A stretch of DNA of 64,000 nt. It comes from Candidatus Thiothrix sulfatifontis. GTDB taxonomy: Bacteria; Pseudomonadota; Gammaproteobacteria; Thiotrichales; Thiotrichaceae. Positions 27,107 to 36,249 of the stretch are shown here, piece by piece. The notes beneath the pieces were generated by a model. That model did not search any database, had not been told where the DNA came from, and saw nothing but the letters and a program-made list of their open reading frames with translations. The stretch is taken from the NCBI GenBank assembly GCA_022828425.1, contig CP094685.1:124001-188000 (forward strand), written 5' to 3'. A program made the position numbers and the translations under genes. Every line of letters begins with the position of its first letter. The stretch's first letter is position 1.

Positions 27107-28027
27107 ATGACCGTTATTGTTGCAGAATATCTGGGTGTCAGAACCGACACGGGTTTACCCATCATCCCCGTTAACGTTAGCTCACGCGCAAAAATTCCTT
27201 GCCCGTTCAGGAATGCCCACTGCGACAAAGCAGCACGCGGCAACAAACCCGTTTGCTCTGTTTGGGATGCCGACACTCGTGAACTCTGGATTGTTTGCTC
27301 GCATCGCCTGTGCGCGACTTCCCCCAAAGACCAGCCGTTAAACGAACACCAAAAGACCATCCTGCACTCAGTCGCTCAAACTATTTTCACACCGGACATC
27401 ATCAGACCAGACATATTGGTTAAACGCGAAACGGCTATCCCCGTCACCGAAGACAGCAGCTACTCAGCGGATTACGTCATGTGGCGACGCAATCCTAACA
27501 CCACCACACTTACCGCGCCGGATCGTCCAGTCATTTTGGAAATGCAGGGTGGCGGGGAAACGACCGCAACCGGCGAGTTAACCCGTCACATTGACCAGTG
27601 GGAAAAACTGCCCTCACCGACTATTGAAATACTGACTCAACCCGTCAAAAAAACCGCCCCACTCGTGACCAACGCATGGCGTAGACAGCAAGAACAGTTT
27701 TTAGTCAAAGGCAATGTCGCCATGATGACGGGCGGTAAAATGGTATTCTGCATTGGCTCAATGATTGAGCGTTACCTGATGCCACGCCTACGCGAAACCA
27801 TACAATTCAGGGATTTGCGCCAAAGCAATTGGACACTCGCATTACTGACCTTCATCGAAGACCCCAGCGAAACCCAACGCCTCGACTGCGCCCCACATTC
27901 TTTAGCTTTAAAAATTGACGTGGAACGCTCACTTTTCACCAACTACAGCTCGTTTGTGCAAGCCATCACCAACCAAGGCTCACCCTGCAATAGCCTGTTT
28001 GCTGAACCCTACATCACCTTGGAGTGA
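27107..28027 (+). CDS. NotI-like type II restriction endonuclease
   Basis: The 306-residue product resembles the NotI family. The N-terminal part has a Cys cluster (Cys32 in IPCPFRNAHC39, Cys50, IVCSHRLC with Cys64 and Cys69), like the iron-Cys4 fold of NotI. The nuclease core is a PD-(D/E)XK type with SADYV and VILEMQGGGETT, an E-x-Q variant. NotI enzymes cut long GC-rich sites; the target here is unknown. The 3' end overlaps a C5-cytosine methyltransferase on the other strand by 48 bases, forming a restriction-modification pair. Confidence 0.8.
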   Translation: MTVIVAEYLGVRTDTGLPIIPVNVSSRAKIPCPFRNAHCDKAARGNKPVCSVWDADTRELWIVCSHRLCATSPKDQPLNEHQKTILHSVAQTIFTPDIIRPDILVKRETAIPVTEDSSYSADYVMWRRNPNTTTLTAPDRPVILEMQGGGETTATGELTRHIDQWEKLPSPTIEILTQPVKKTAPLVTNAWRRQQEQFLVKGNVAMMTGGKMVFCIGSMIERYLMPRLRETIQFRDLRQSNWTLALLTFIEDPSETQRLDCAPHSLALKIDVERSLFTNYSSFVQAITNQGSPCNSLFAEPYITLE

Positions 28028-28924
28028 GGCTTGCCAGTCGGCATCCACCGCCAGCAAGCGCCGTCCGATCCATTCAACCACATGCACACACACCGCGTTG
28101 CCTACGGCACGGTATCTATTGCTGTCCACCCCGCTGGAAATCCCTGAAGTGTCTCGCACTCCGAAGGCATCAAGCGCCTGACAGACAGCATCGGCACTTC
28201 CCCGGCTATCGAGGGTGTAGGATTCGCCATCGTTGCGGTAGCCTTTGGCTTGGGGGCCTGCGCTGGGTTTTCTGCCAATACCCGCGTGCTGGATAGCGTA
28301 GCAATCTGTTTCCTGATCGCTGTTTCCAAATTCTCCGGCAACGGTTTCTTTCTGACCGATGCCCGCACGAGCAGCGATTGCAAGTGGCCCTCGTTCAAAA
28401 AGTACTTCAGCGGAGCGGAGGTTGCCAAGACTTGCGACAAGGTAGACACGGCGACGGCGTTGGGGTGTTCCAAAATATTTTGCATCGAATACTCGCCACG
28501 AAACGCCGTACCCGAGTTCATCCAGCTTTTCGAGGAGAACCCGGAAATCTTTGCCTTCATGGCTGTTAAGCAGACCGGGGACGTTTTCGATAATGACCCA
28601 ACGGGGTTTGCGAGCGGCAATGAGTGCTGCATATTGAAAGAATAATCCACTGCGTTCACCTTCTAATCCTTTACGTTTGCCTTGATTGGCCAGCGATAAA
28701 TCCTGACAAGGGAAACCGCCGCACCATACTTCGGTATCTGCCGGAATATCGTCAGCCGTCATCTGATTAATATCGCTGAATAGTGGCACATCCGGCCAAT
28801 GCTTTTTTAACACTTGCTGGCAAAAGGTATTCACTTCGCACTGAACCACCACCTGCATTCCGGCGCGTTCCATGCCAAGATCAAAACCACCGATGCCCGC
28901 GAAAAATGACGCAACTTTTAACAT
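27980..28924 (-). CDS. DNA C5-cytosine methyltransferase
   Basis: The 314-residue enzyme has motif I FFAGIGGFDLG, motif IV GGFPCQDLS (catalytic Cys), motif VI IIENVPG, motif VIII TPQRRRRVYLVA and motif X RYRAVGNAV. Between VIII and X is a short target-recognition region (about 170-270). It protects host DNA from the convergent NotI-like nuclease by 5-methylcytosine. The genes are tail to tail with a 48-base overlap, which lets transcription of each affect the other. Confidence 0.92.
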   Translation of the reverse strand: MLKVASFFAGIGGFDLGMERAGMQVVVQCEVNTFCQQVLKKHWPDVPLFSDINQMTADDIPADTEVWCGGFPCQDLSLANQGKRKGLEGERSGLFFQYAALIAARKPRWVIIENVPGLLNSHEGKDFRVLLEKLDELGYGVSWRVFDAKYFGTPQRRRRVYLVASLGNLRSAEVLFERGPLAIAARAGIGQKETVAGEFGNSDQETDCYAIQHAGIGRKPSAGPQAKGYRNDGESYTLDSRGSADAVCQALDAFGVRDTSGISSGVDSNRYRAVGNAVCVHVVEWIGRRLLAVDADWQASLQGDVGFSKQAIAG

Positions 28925-28993
28925 GACAACTTTTGCTTAAAACTGTCTGAACATGATAGCCTCGGAACGCAAAACACATCAACAGAGATTCTC

Positions 28994-29785
28994 ATGGACT
29001 TGCCTAACCTCCTCCACGCCACCGTGCGCATTGCTCAAGAAGCAGGCGACAAAATCATGGCGGTCTATAATTCGCCAGACTTCGCGGTGGAACACAAAGC
29101 CGACGATTCCCCACTGACGGCGGCAGATATGGCCTCACACCATCACATTGTCGATGCCTTGACTGCACTCACCCCGCAATACCCGGTACTTTCCGAAGAA
29201 TCTGCCAGCCTGCCCTTCAGCGAACGTAGCCAATGGCAAACCTACTGGCTGGTTGACCCGCTAGATGGCACGCGCGAATTCGTCAAACGCAACGGTGAAT
29301 TCAGTACCCTGATTGCACTGGTACACAACAACCAGCCGATCCTCGGCGTCGTTCACGCCCCCGCGCTGAACGAAACGTGGTTTGCCCACCAAGGCGGCGG
29401 CGCATTCAAGCAAGTCAACGGGGAAACTTTCCCGATCAGCACCCGCGCCACTGGCAAGCCGCTCAAAGTCATGGGCAGCAAATCGCACCGTGACCCAATC
29501 ATGCCGCAATTCCTCGCACGCATTGGCGAACACGACTACGCCGTGCTGGGCAGCATCCTCAAAGCGTGTTTGGTTGCCGAAGGCACAGCCGATATTTACC
29601 CGCGCCTCGGCTTAACCTCAGAATGGGACACCGCCGCTGCACAAATTATTGTGGAAGAAGCCGGTGGGCATTTCACCCGCACCGACATGCAGCCCATGCG
29701 TTACAACACCAAAGAATCCCTGCTGAACCCGCATTTCTTCGTATTCGGCACGGACTATCACGACTGGTCGCAATATTTAGTGTAG
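28994..29785 (+). CDS. cysQ: 3'(2'),5'-bisphosphate nucleotidase CysQ
   Basis: The 263-residue inositol-monophosphatase-fold enzyme has DDSPLTAADMASH, LSEESA and the metal site WLVDPLDGTREFVKRNGEF. CysQ clears PAP made in sulfate assimilation. The C-terminal WDTAAAQIIVEEAGG is conserved. It is divergent from the methyltransferase and overlaps the SseB-like gene end by 9 bases. Confidence 0.92.
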   Translation: MDLPNLLHATVRIAQEAGDKIMAVYNSPDFAVEHKADDSPLTAADMASHHHIVDALTALTPQYPVLSEESASLPFSERSQWQTYWLVDPLDGTREFVKRNGEFSTLIALVHNNQPILGVVHAPALNETWFAHQGGGAFKQVNGETFPISTRATGKPLKVMGSKSHRDPIMPQFLARIGEHDYAVLGSILKACLVAEGTADIYPRLGLTSEWDTAAAQIIVEEAGGHFTRTDMQPMRYNTKESLLNPHFFVFGTDYHDWSQYLV

Positions 29786-30175
29786 GTTTTGCAACATCCC
29801 TACTTCCAGATCAATCCCCAGTTCCTCATGGTCGGGGTTGATCGCAATGCCGTAACCCACCCCGACTTTTTCAATAATCCACTTGAATTCTGCCAGCAAA
29901 CCGCCGCCGTAACCGGGAAAATCGCGTACAAACGTTTTAGCACGCTCTGGGCTAGTGAATAGAATCAATACTTTATTGCCCGCATCATCATCCAAGGTCA
30001 ACGGCACGGCTTGATCGCCGCTCGTCGGCTGCAAACCGCCAATCTGGTGCTTTTCGTAAATCGGCATAAAGAGCGTGACTTCCAGCAATTGCTGAATAAA
30101 AGTATCGCCCTCCAATTCGCCCGCTAAGGCTTTTACTAACAGCGCTTCGGCTTCGTTCATAGCGTGTGGAGTCAT
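29777..30175 (-). CDS. SseB-like protein
   Basis: The 132-residue product matches the N-terminal SseB domain pattern (EAEALLVKALAGELEGDTFIQQLLEVTLFMPIY, VPLTLDDDAGNKVLILFTSPERAKTF, GIAINPDHEELGIDLE). The family has no firm biochemical role; E. coli SseB is linked to serine sensitivity. ATG 30175 has AGGAC upstream; 30160 is an alternative. Confidence 0.75.
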   Translation of the reverse strand: MTPHAMNEAEALLVKALAGELEGDTFIQQLLEVTLFMPIYEKHQIGGLQPTSGDQAVPLTLDDDAGNKVLILFTSPERAKTFVRDFPGYGGGLLAEFKWIIEKVGVGYGIAINPDHEELGIDLEVGMLQNLH

Positions 30176-30257
30176 TGTTTTGTCCTAACAGGGGTAATAA
30201 ATCAAGAATGACCCGTGCGAAGTCTGATAGCAAGCCCCAAAATCGTTTATTTTGGCA

Positions 30258-30302
30258 TGTAAAATCGCCATTGATGTCGATTTTACACTACAATTGTATA
30301 AT
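30258..30302 (+). promoter_or_regulatory. Promoter with a 10-bp palindromic operator
   Basis: The perfect inverted repeat TGTAAAATCG-N10-CGATTTTACA (30258-30267 and 30278-30287) stands just upstream of TATAAT (30297-30302), the likely -10 of the Deg-type protease gene at 30330. The repeat covers the -35 area, the place for a repressor or an activator dimer. No regulator could be named. Confidence 0.6.
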
Positions 30303-30329
30303 GTTTATTTGCCTGCTTGAGCCACACCT

Positions 30330-31808
30330 ATGCCAACATTGTTTCGCACCCTCCGCCTGACCCGTTTTTACTGGCTAACCTGCTTATTGCTGCTGCTTCC
30401 CCTGCCTACGTTGGCGGATGAAGCCGTTGCTAAGGACACGCTGGAAAATTCCATCCTTAAAATTTACGTGACCAGCAAATCGCAAACCAGCTACTCACCT
30501 TGGAATGCCGACAGCCTAGCGTCTAGCGGCTCTGGTTTTATCATTGCCGATAACCGCATTCTGACCAATGCGCACGTGGTGGCTGATCACATTTTCGTTG
30601 AAATCCAACGCGATGGCACCCCCAAACGCTACCAAGCCACCGTCGAATTCGTGTCACACGAAATGGACATTGCCGTGCTCAAAGTCAAAGACGAAAGCTT
30701 TTTTGCCAAAAGCAAGCCGCTCGCCTTGGGCGAACTGCCCGACATTCACCAAGAAATCATGGTGCATGGCTTCCCGATTGGCGGTGACACACTCAGCACC
30801 ACACGCGGCATTGTGTCACGCATCGAATACATGCCGTATGTACACAGCGGCCTCGCTTACCAAACCATTCAAATTGACGCCGCCATTAACCCCGGTAACA
30901 GCGGCGGCCCGGCGATTATTAACGACAAAGTGGCGGGCATGGTGATGCAAAAGTCTGATGAAAGCGCGGAGAACATCGGCTACATTATTCCCACCGTGAT
31001 GATCAACCGCTTTTTAGCTGACATCGCTGACGGCAAATACGACGGTTTCCCCGCGTTTTCAGTGGAAACACAAAACCTGCTCAGCCCCAGCCTGAAGCAA
31101 AAATACCAACTCAAAGACGATCAAAGTGGCGTCTTAATCAGCAAAGTGTGCGCCAACACTGCTGCCGAAAAAGTCTTGAAAGAAAACGATGTCATTACCC
31201 ACATTGACGGCAAAAAGATCGACGATGACGGCATGGCGGCATTGACCGCGCGTAAAACCATCAATTTCCGGCATTACCTCGATTTGCACCAAATCGGCGA
31301 CACGCTTGACCTTGACATTGTGCGCGAAGGCAAACCGCAACAGGTTCAAGTGCTGCTGGATAAAGCTGACAAAAGCACTTACACCTACGACAAAGAACCA
31401 CGCTACGTGATTTACGGCGGCTTTGTGTTTGTCGCCACGGAAACTTATGACGCCTGCCAAACCCGTGAAGACTACGACGAGCGCAAGGACAAACAGAAAG
31501 TCGATGATGTCAGCGTCACCCAAGTGCTGGCAGCGTCCGGCAATTTAGGTTTTCATGACCTGCCATCACTGGGTGTCGAAAAACTCAACGGTGAACGTTT
31601 CAATACTTTTGAAGAATTCTATCAACGCTTACGCGCCACCACCGACCCGTTTGTGATTTTGGAAGATTACGCCGGTTATGAAGTCGCGATTGACCGCCAA
31701 CTCGCGGCGAGTGAACATGCTGACATTCTGGAGCAATACAGCATCCACAAAGACCGCTCCAAAGAAGTCAGCCAATGGGATGCAACATTCGCAAAGCGCA
31801 GCCAATAG
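30330..31808 (+). CDS. Deg/HtrA-type serine protease with PDZ domain
   Basis: The 492-residue product has a signal peptide (LLLLPLPTLADEA) and a trypsin-like domain with the full triad: ILTNAHVV (His), HEMDIAVLK (Asp), NPGNSGGPAI (Ser). A PDZ-like region follows (about residues 245-350, GVLISKVCANTAAEKVLKENDVITHIDGKKI). The C-terminal third (SLGVEKLNGERFNTFEEFYQRLR) resembles the second PDZ of the plant Deg9-like subgroup rather than E. coli DegP. It is likely periplasmic quality control. Confidence 0.9.
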   Translation: MPTLFRTLRLTRFYWLTCLLLLLPLPTLADEAVAKDTLENSILKIYVTSKSQTSYSPWNADSLASSGSGFIIADNRILTNAHVVADHIFVEIQRDGTPKRYQATVEFVSHEMDIAVLKVKDESFFAKSKPLALGELPDIHQEIMVHGFPIGGDTLSTTRGIVSRIEYMPYVHSGLAYQTIQIDAAINPGNSGGPAIINDKVAGMVMQKSDESAENIGYIIPTVMINRFLADIADGKYDGFPAFSVETQNLLSPSLKQKYQLKDDQSGVLISKVCANTAAEKVLKENDVITHIDGKKIDDDGMAALTARKTINFRHYLDLHQIGDTLDLDIVREGKPQQVQVLLDKADKSTYTYDKEPRYVIYGGFVFVATETYDACQTREDYDERKDKQKVDDVSVTQVLAASGNLGFHDLPSLGVEKLNGERFNTFEEFYQRLRATTDPFVILEDYAGYEVAIDRQLAASEHADILEQYSIHKDRSKEVSQWDATFAKRSQ

Positions 31809-31818
31809 CCACGCTGTC

Positions 31819-32259
31819 TTATCCCAACATTTCCAGATGGAAGCTGCGGCCTTGAGCGGCGGCTTCTTCCAGTAACTCAATGATTTCATCCAATTCCGCC
31901 GCCAACATATCGCCATCGTCGGAATCAAGCTCAAAGCTTGCAGACGCTTCGCTCAAGCGGGTTTGCAAAGCGCGAAAGGTTTCAAGCCCGCTGTTAGCCG
32001 TGCACCAGCGCATTTCGTCCAGCGGGTAAGGGCGCGTGCCTTCTGCATAAAGTTCGTCATCATCGTCAGGCACGTCAAATTCATCTTCGTATTCCAGATT
32101 CATTTCGGTGCCGTCAACAAATTCGCTGACGGCTTGCACGCCAAGCTCCAGACAAACTTTGTCCAGCGTATCCGTCAGTTTACAAGTAATCGACAAGTCG
32201 TTTTCTTCGCTTTCGATCATGTCGCCGTCGCGCACATTCAGCCAGTAAGTCATGCCCAT
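31819..32259 (-). CDS. Acidic hypothetical protein
   Basis: The product of about 146 residues is strongly acidic (stretches EYEDEFDVPDDDDELYAEG and ELDEIIELLEEAAAQG), with no signal peptide and no recognised family. Start 32259 is taken because GGTGA lies 5 bases before the ATG; 32253 is an alternative. It converges with the protease gene. Function unknown. Confidence 0.6.
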   Translation of the reverse strand: MGMTYWLNVRDGDMIESEENDLSITCKLTDTLDKVCLELGVQAVSEFVDGTEMNLEYEDEFDVPDDDDELYAEGTRPYPLDEMRWCTANSGLETFRALQTRLSEASASFELDSDDGDMLAAELDEIIELLEEAAAQGRSFHLEMLG

Positions 32260-32538
32260 GGTATTCACCGCTAACAGTTGGTTTGGATAGCCAAAGATGT
32301 TGACACGCCGTTTCCAGAATAACAATTACAGCTAGGTTAATGTGAAGCGGAACACGCGCCAAGGTAATCAACTTTTAGCCATCGCCTTGAATTTATCAAC
32401 AAGCTGAACTACGTTCATGAGGTTGATTTAATTTATCAGCAGTCACGTGCCTTTTATTAAAAATATGCCTAATGATTATCGTGACTTCGTTTAAATCTCT
32501 GGGGATACACAAGGGCTGTTGCAAGACGGAGACATGAT

Positions 32539-34038
32539 ATGCGGCGTTTTTTAAACAGACTTGCGGGTTTGTTAGTGTTGTTGACCCTTATGCCTGCTCA
32601 ATTATTCGCAGGCGGGGTGGTACTTACCTTTGACGATTGGTTTGTTGACCAATGGCATGATTTTTTTGTGAACCCAGCCACTCGACCACCCGAACTCAAT
32701 GGGATTGATTTACACGCCACCTTTTTCGTCGCCCATTGGGGCAGCAACATCAAAGGTTTCAACCAAGGGAAAATGGGGAGCGACAGCCATTATGTCAAAC
32801 TCAAACAACTTGAAAATGCAGGCCATGAAATTGCTTCACACAGTGTTAATCACCTCGATGCTGGACAAGCACCTTACGCCTTGGCTTGTGACAAAGCCGC
32901 ACAATATTACGCGGATGAAGTAGAGCCAACGCTAAGCAATATGGCGGGAGGCGATCCCACGACAAATTCAGCATTTGATAATAATTCAGACGTTTCATTC
33001 ACACCCACCAGTTATTCTTACCCTTATGGCAGTGGCTTGAACGTGTATGACAACACCATCAAGGATAAGAACAGCCTGCTGTATTTACGCGGCACACTGG
33101 AAGATCGCTCAAAACCCCTGCAAAGCACCGACGCTATTTACCACAAACTAGGCGCGAGCCGCCCGCACTTGATTGGCGATGGCATCGACTTCGGCTATGA
33201 CAACAGCGTGGCGGAAATTAAAGCCGCCTTGGATCGTGCCAGTAATAATGATGAAGTCATTACGTTGTACGGGCATCGCATCTTAACGGGCGCCGACCTC
33301 GGCAAAGGTTTATTGGGTATTCCCAAAGCCGATTTGTTAGAAATCATCCGCTACGCTCACGGCAAGGGTTTGAAGTTTTACCGTTTCCGCGAAGCGTTTC
33401 AGCCTGTCCGCGTTGCGGGTACCTGCGACAGTACACCGCCACCTCCCCCACCGCCGCCGCCATCGAATGCACTGACGGCACCGAGTAATTTGACGACCAC
33501 GGTGATTTCCGGCACCCAAATCAATTTGAAGTGGCAAGACAACAGCAGCAACGAAGCGGGATTCAAGATCGAACGCTGTGCCGGTGCAACGTGTACCAAT
33601 TTCGCCATGATCAAATCCACTGGCGCTAACGTGGTGGCATTCAACAACACGGGGCTGACTGCCGGTACGGTTTACCGTTATCGGGTACGGGCATTCAGCG
33701 GTACGCTGTACTCCAATTACACCGCCATTGTGAACGCGCAAACAACCGCGAAAGCCCTGACCAAACCCACTGGCTTGAGCACAACCGTTTTAGCAGGCAA
33801 GCAAATCCGGTTGAATTGGAAAGACACCAACACGACCGAAACCGGCTTCAAGATCGAACGGTGTACCGGGACTAGTTGTATCAGCTTTGCAGAAATCGCC
33901 TCGGTGGGTGCCAATGTGCTGACCTTTACGGACACGGGCTTGCAGGCAGGAACGGAATACCGTTATCAAATCCGTGCCTTTAACAGTGCCAGCTTTTCGC
34001 CCTACTCTGACCGCAGTAAAGGGGTCGCAAAACCGTAG
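32539..34038 (+). CDS. Secreted polysaccharide deacetylase with two FN3 domains
   Basis: The 499-residue product has a signal peptide (LLVLLTLMPAQLFAGG), a NodB-like deacetylase domain (LTFDDWF at about 29-35; HEIASHSVNH metal/active-site motif near 100), a Pro-rich linker of nine prolines, then two fibronectin III repeats of about 90 residues (TAPSNLTTTVISGTQINLKWQDNSSNEAGFKIERC and a near copy). It probably trims acetyl groups from cell-wall or exopolysaccharide, with FN3 as spacer or binder. The two FN3 units are close relatives, pointing to internal duplication. Confidence 0.88.
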   Translation: MRRFLNRLAGLLVLLTLMPAQLFAGGVVLTFDDWFVDQWHDFFVNPATRPPELNGIDLHATFFVAHWGSNIKGFNQGKMGSDSHYVKLKQLENAGHEIASHSVNHLDAGQAPYALACDKAAQYYADEVEPTLSNMAGGDPTTNSAFDNNSDVSFTPTSYSYPYGSGLNVYDNTIKDKNSLLYLRGTLEDRSKPLQSTDAIYHKLGASRPHLIGDGIDFGYDNSVAEIKAALDRASNNDEVITLYGHRILTGADLGKGLLGIPKADLLEIIRYAHGKGLKFYRFREAFQPVRVAGTCDSTPPPPPPPPPSNALTAPSNLTTTVISGTQINLKWQDNSSNEAGFKIERCAGATCTNFAMIKSTGANVVAFNNTGLTAGTVYRYRVRAFSGTLYSNYTAIVNAQTTAKALTKPTGLSTTVLAGKQIRLNWKDTNTTETGFKIERCTGTSCISFAEIASVGANVLTFTDTGLQAGTEYRYQIRAFNSASFSPYSDRSKGVAKP

Positions 34039-34047
34039 TTCGCCTCG

Positions 34048-34080
34048 CGCTACCGAAGCAATGCCTCTGCTTCGGTAGCG
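34048..34080. terminator. Hairpin after the deacetylase gene
   Basis: The 13-bp arms CGCTACCGAAGCA and TGCTTCGGTAGCG pair perfectly around a 7-base loop, 9 bases after the stop codon. A weak GAAAAC follows rather than a T-run, so it is a likely but atypical terminator. Confidence 0.65.
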
Positions 34081-34178
34081 TGAAAACACCGTCATCAACA
34101 ATTCATACAATCATTTAATCAAGTCCCTAAGCTTATACCTCATTGTTATCCCCCTTCACGCACAAAGGTTGGCATTTC

Positions 34179-35303
34179 ATGAGTTATCAAGCCGCACAAA
34201 CGACCACTTGGATGCACCCTCTCCAGCAACTGGTCAGCATCAATTCCCATACGTTTAACAAAACCGGGGTTGATCAAGTCAGCGACCTTTTCACCGAATG
34301 GCTGGAGGCACTGGGCTTTGAAGCCGAACACTACCCGCGCCAACAAATCGGTGATCACGTCCATTACTGTACTCCCGATGGTGGCGGTCAAAAACTGTTG
34401 CTACTGGGTCATGCCGATACCGTCTTCGCACCGGGTCGCTTTGAAACCTTTCACGCCGATGACACCTGGGTCTACGGCCCCGGCGTTTGCGACATGAAAG
34501 GCGGCTTGGTGGTTGCGTTAGAAGCCTTACGCCGTATCAGTGCCCAAGGCGCGTTACGCGATGTCGATTTCCTGCTGGTATCCGACGAAGAAACCGGCAG
34601 CGATGATTCGCGCGCCCTCACCACCGAACTGGCCTCCCGCTACCATGCTTGCCTGGTGTTTGAAGCGGCGGGCGCGAACATGGAAGTGGTGGTTGGGCGT
34701 AAAGGCATCGGCACATTCCGCATTGATATTAAAGGCAAGGCTGCTCATGCGGGGCTGCGTTACAGCGAGGGTGTCAATGCCAACCTCGAAGCCGCTCACA
34801 AGCTGATTGCACTGACCGCATTGACCAATATCAGCCTCGGCACCACCGTCAATGTGGGCAAAATCAGCGGCGGTATCGGGGCGAATACCATTTCCCCAGA
34901 AGCGTCGCTGCTGATTGAAATGCGCTACCGCACGCCGGATGAACGCGACCGCTTGCTGATGGAACTTGACGCTATTGTGCAGCACGCCACGGTAGACGGC
35001 ACCGAAGCCATGCTCAGCGGCGGTCTCCAGCGTGATGTGATGGCACCGAATGACACCCAGCAACAGTTGTTGGCAACCCTGCAACGCTTACACGGCAAAC
35101 CCTTACCCAGCGAGTCACGCGGTGGGGTCAGTGACGCCAACCTCGTTGCCGCCGCAGGTGTCGCCACACTGGATGGTTTCGGCCCTTTCGGTGACGGCGA
35201 CCACACTCTCGACGAACGCGCCCTCAAAACCAGCTTCGATGAACGCATTGAATTGTGCGCCCGTGCCTTGGCTTATCACCAACAGCACGGACGGCTTTAC
35301 TAA
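34179..35303 (+). CDS. M20-family metallopeptidase (carboxypeptidase G2-like)
   Basis: The 374-residue product has M20 landmarks: LLLGHADTVFAPG (metal His/Asp), GPGVCDMKGGLVVALEAL (second metal Asp), VSDEETGSDDSR (catalytic Glu), FEAAGANMEVVVGRKGIG and GGVSDANLVAAAG. M20 enzymes of this type remove C-terminal Glu or other amino acids or deacylate small peptides. It has no signal peptide. It opens a four-gene operon with two ATP-grasp genes and an M14 peptidase, with 25 bases to the next gene. Confidence 0.9.
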   Translation: MSYQAAQTTTWMHPLQQLVSINSHTFNKTGVDQVSDLFTEWLEALGFEAEHYPRQQIGDHVHYCTPDGGGQKLLLLGHADTVFAPGRFETFHADDTWVYGPGVCDMKGGLVVALEALRRISAQGALRDVDFLLVSDEETGSDDSRALTTELASRYHACLVFEAAGANMEVVVGRKGIGTFRIDIKGKAAHAGLRYSEGVNANLEAAHKLIALTALTNISLGTTVNVGKISGGIGANTISPEASLLIEMRYRTPDERDRLLMELDAIVQHATVDGTEAMLSGGLQRDVMAPNDTQQQLLATLQRLHGKPLPSESRGGVSDANLVAAAGVATLDGFGPFGDGDHTLDERALKTSFDERIELCARALAYHQQHGRLY

Positions 35304-35328
35304 ACACCAAGCAAACAGGGAGATAACC

Positions 35329-36249
35329 ATGGACAACAGGATGGTCGGCATCTGGATGTACCAGAATGGCGGCGGCGCTGCATTACAGGAAAAATTGGTC
35401 ACTAAATTGCGCCAACACGATTACCAGACCGTGACCGGGTTGGACTTGCGCCATGCCACGGCTAACCGCGACGGCATTTTTTGCAACGGCACCAATATGC
35501 AGGAACTCGCGCTATTTTTCACCTACAACGCGGGTCAGCAAAGTGCGCAGCAAGTGTATATGTACAGCGTACTCGATGGTTACTTGCCGATTATCAATAA
35601 CTATGCGGCGTTTACGCTCAGCGAAGACAAATTCATGACGCAGGCATTGTTGAATGATTGCAGCGTGCCTGTGACCGATTTCTACGTGACACCACTGGAA
35701 AATGCTGAGGTTTTACACGAAGTATTGCACCTTTGGGGCGGTAAGCTGGTGTATAAACCCGTGGATGGCTGGGGCGGGCGTGGTCTGGTCAAGGTGGAAA
35801 CCCCTGAAGCCTTGGATACGCTGATTAGCCAGTTACGTGGCGATGCCAAATACCCAGCGATTTACGTGGAACGCTTTGTGGACTATGACGGTACCGATTT
35901 TCGCATTGATGTGGTGGATGGGCAATTTGTCGGCTGCTACGGGCGGCGTGCTCCGGCTGGCGAATGGCGCACCAATGTGACCAATGGCGGCACGGTGTTT
36001 ATGCGCGAAGCCAACGATACGGTGATAGACCTTGCTTGCTATGCTGCGCGTGTCGCGGGGCTGGATATTGCGGGTGTTGACCTGATTTACGACCGTGAAC
36101 ACGAACAATACGTGGTGTTGGAAATTAATGGAATTCCCGCCTTTGCCACACCAGAACAAGAGCAAATGGGGCTGGATTTCAATGAGCGGAAGCTGGATTT
36201 AATCGTCGCTTTGATCGACCAAAAACTGGATGGAGAGCTGCTTGCATGA
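35329..36249 (+). CDS. ATP-grasp ligase (first of pair)
   Basis: The 306-residue product has the ATP-grasp core: KLVYKPVDGWGGRGLVKVE (Lys143 and Gly loop), IYVERFVDYDGTDFRIDVVD, and VVLEINGIPAF with metal-binding Glu265 and Asn267. Such enzymes join a carboxylate to an amine through an acyl-phosphate, often making peptide bonds. It is about RimK-size but not clearly RimK. The start follows CAGGGAG. The end overlaps the next ATP-grasp gene by 4 bases, so the two are made together. Confidence 0.85.
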   Translation: MDNRMVGIWMYQNGGGAALQEKLVTKLRQHDYQTVTGLDLRHATANRDGIFCNGTNMQELALFFTYNAGQQSAQQVYMYSVLDGYLPIINNYAAFTLSEDKFMTQALLNDCSVPVTDFYVTPLENAEVLHEVLHLWGGKLVYKPVDGWGGRGLVKVETPEALDTLISQLRGDAKYPAIYVERFVDYDGTDFRIDVVDGQFVGCYGRRAPAGEWRTNVTNGGTVFMREANDTVIDLACYAARVAGLDIAGVDLIYDREHEQYVVLEINGIPAFATPEQEQMGLDFNERKLDLIVALIDQKLDGELLA

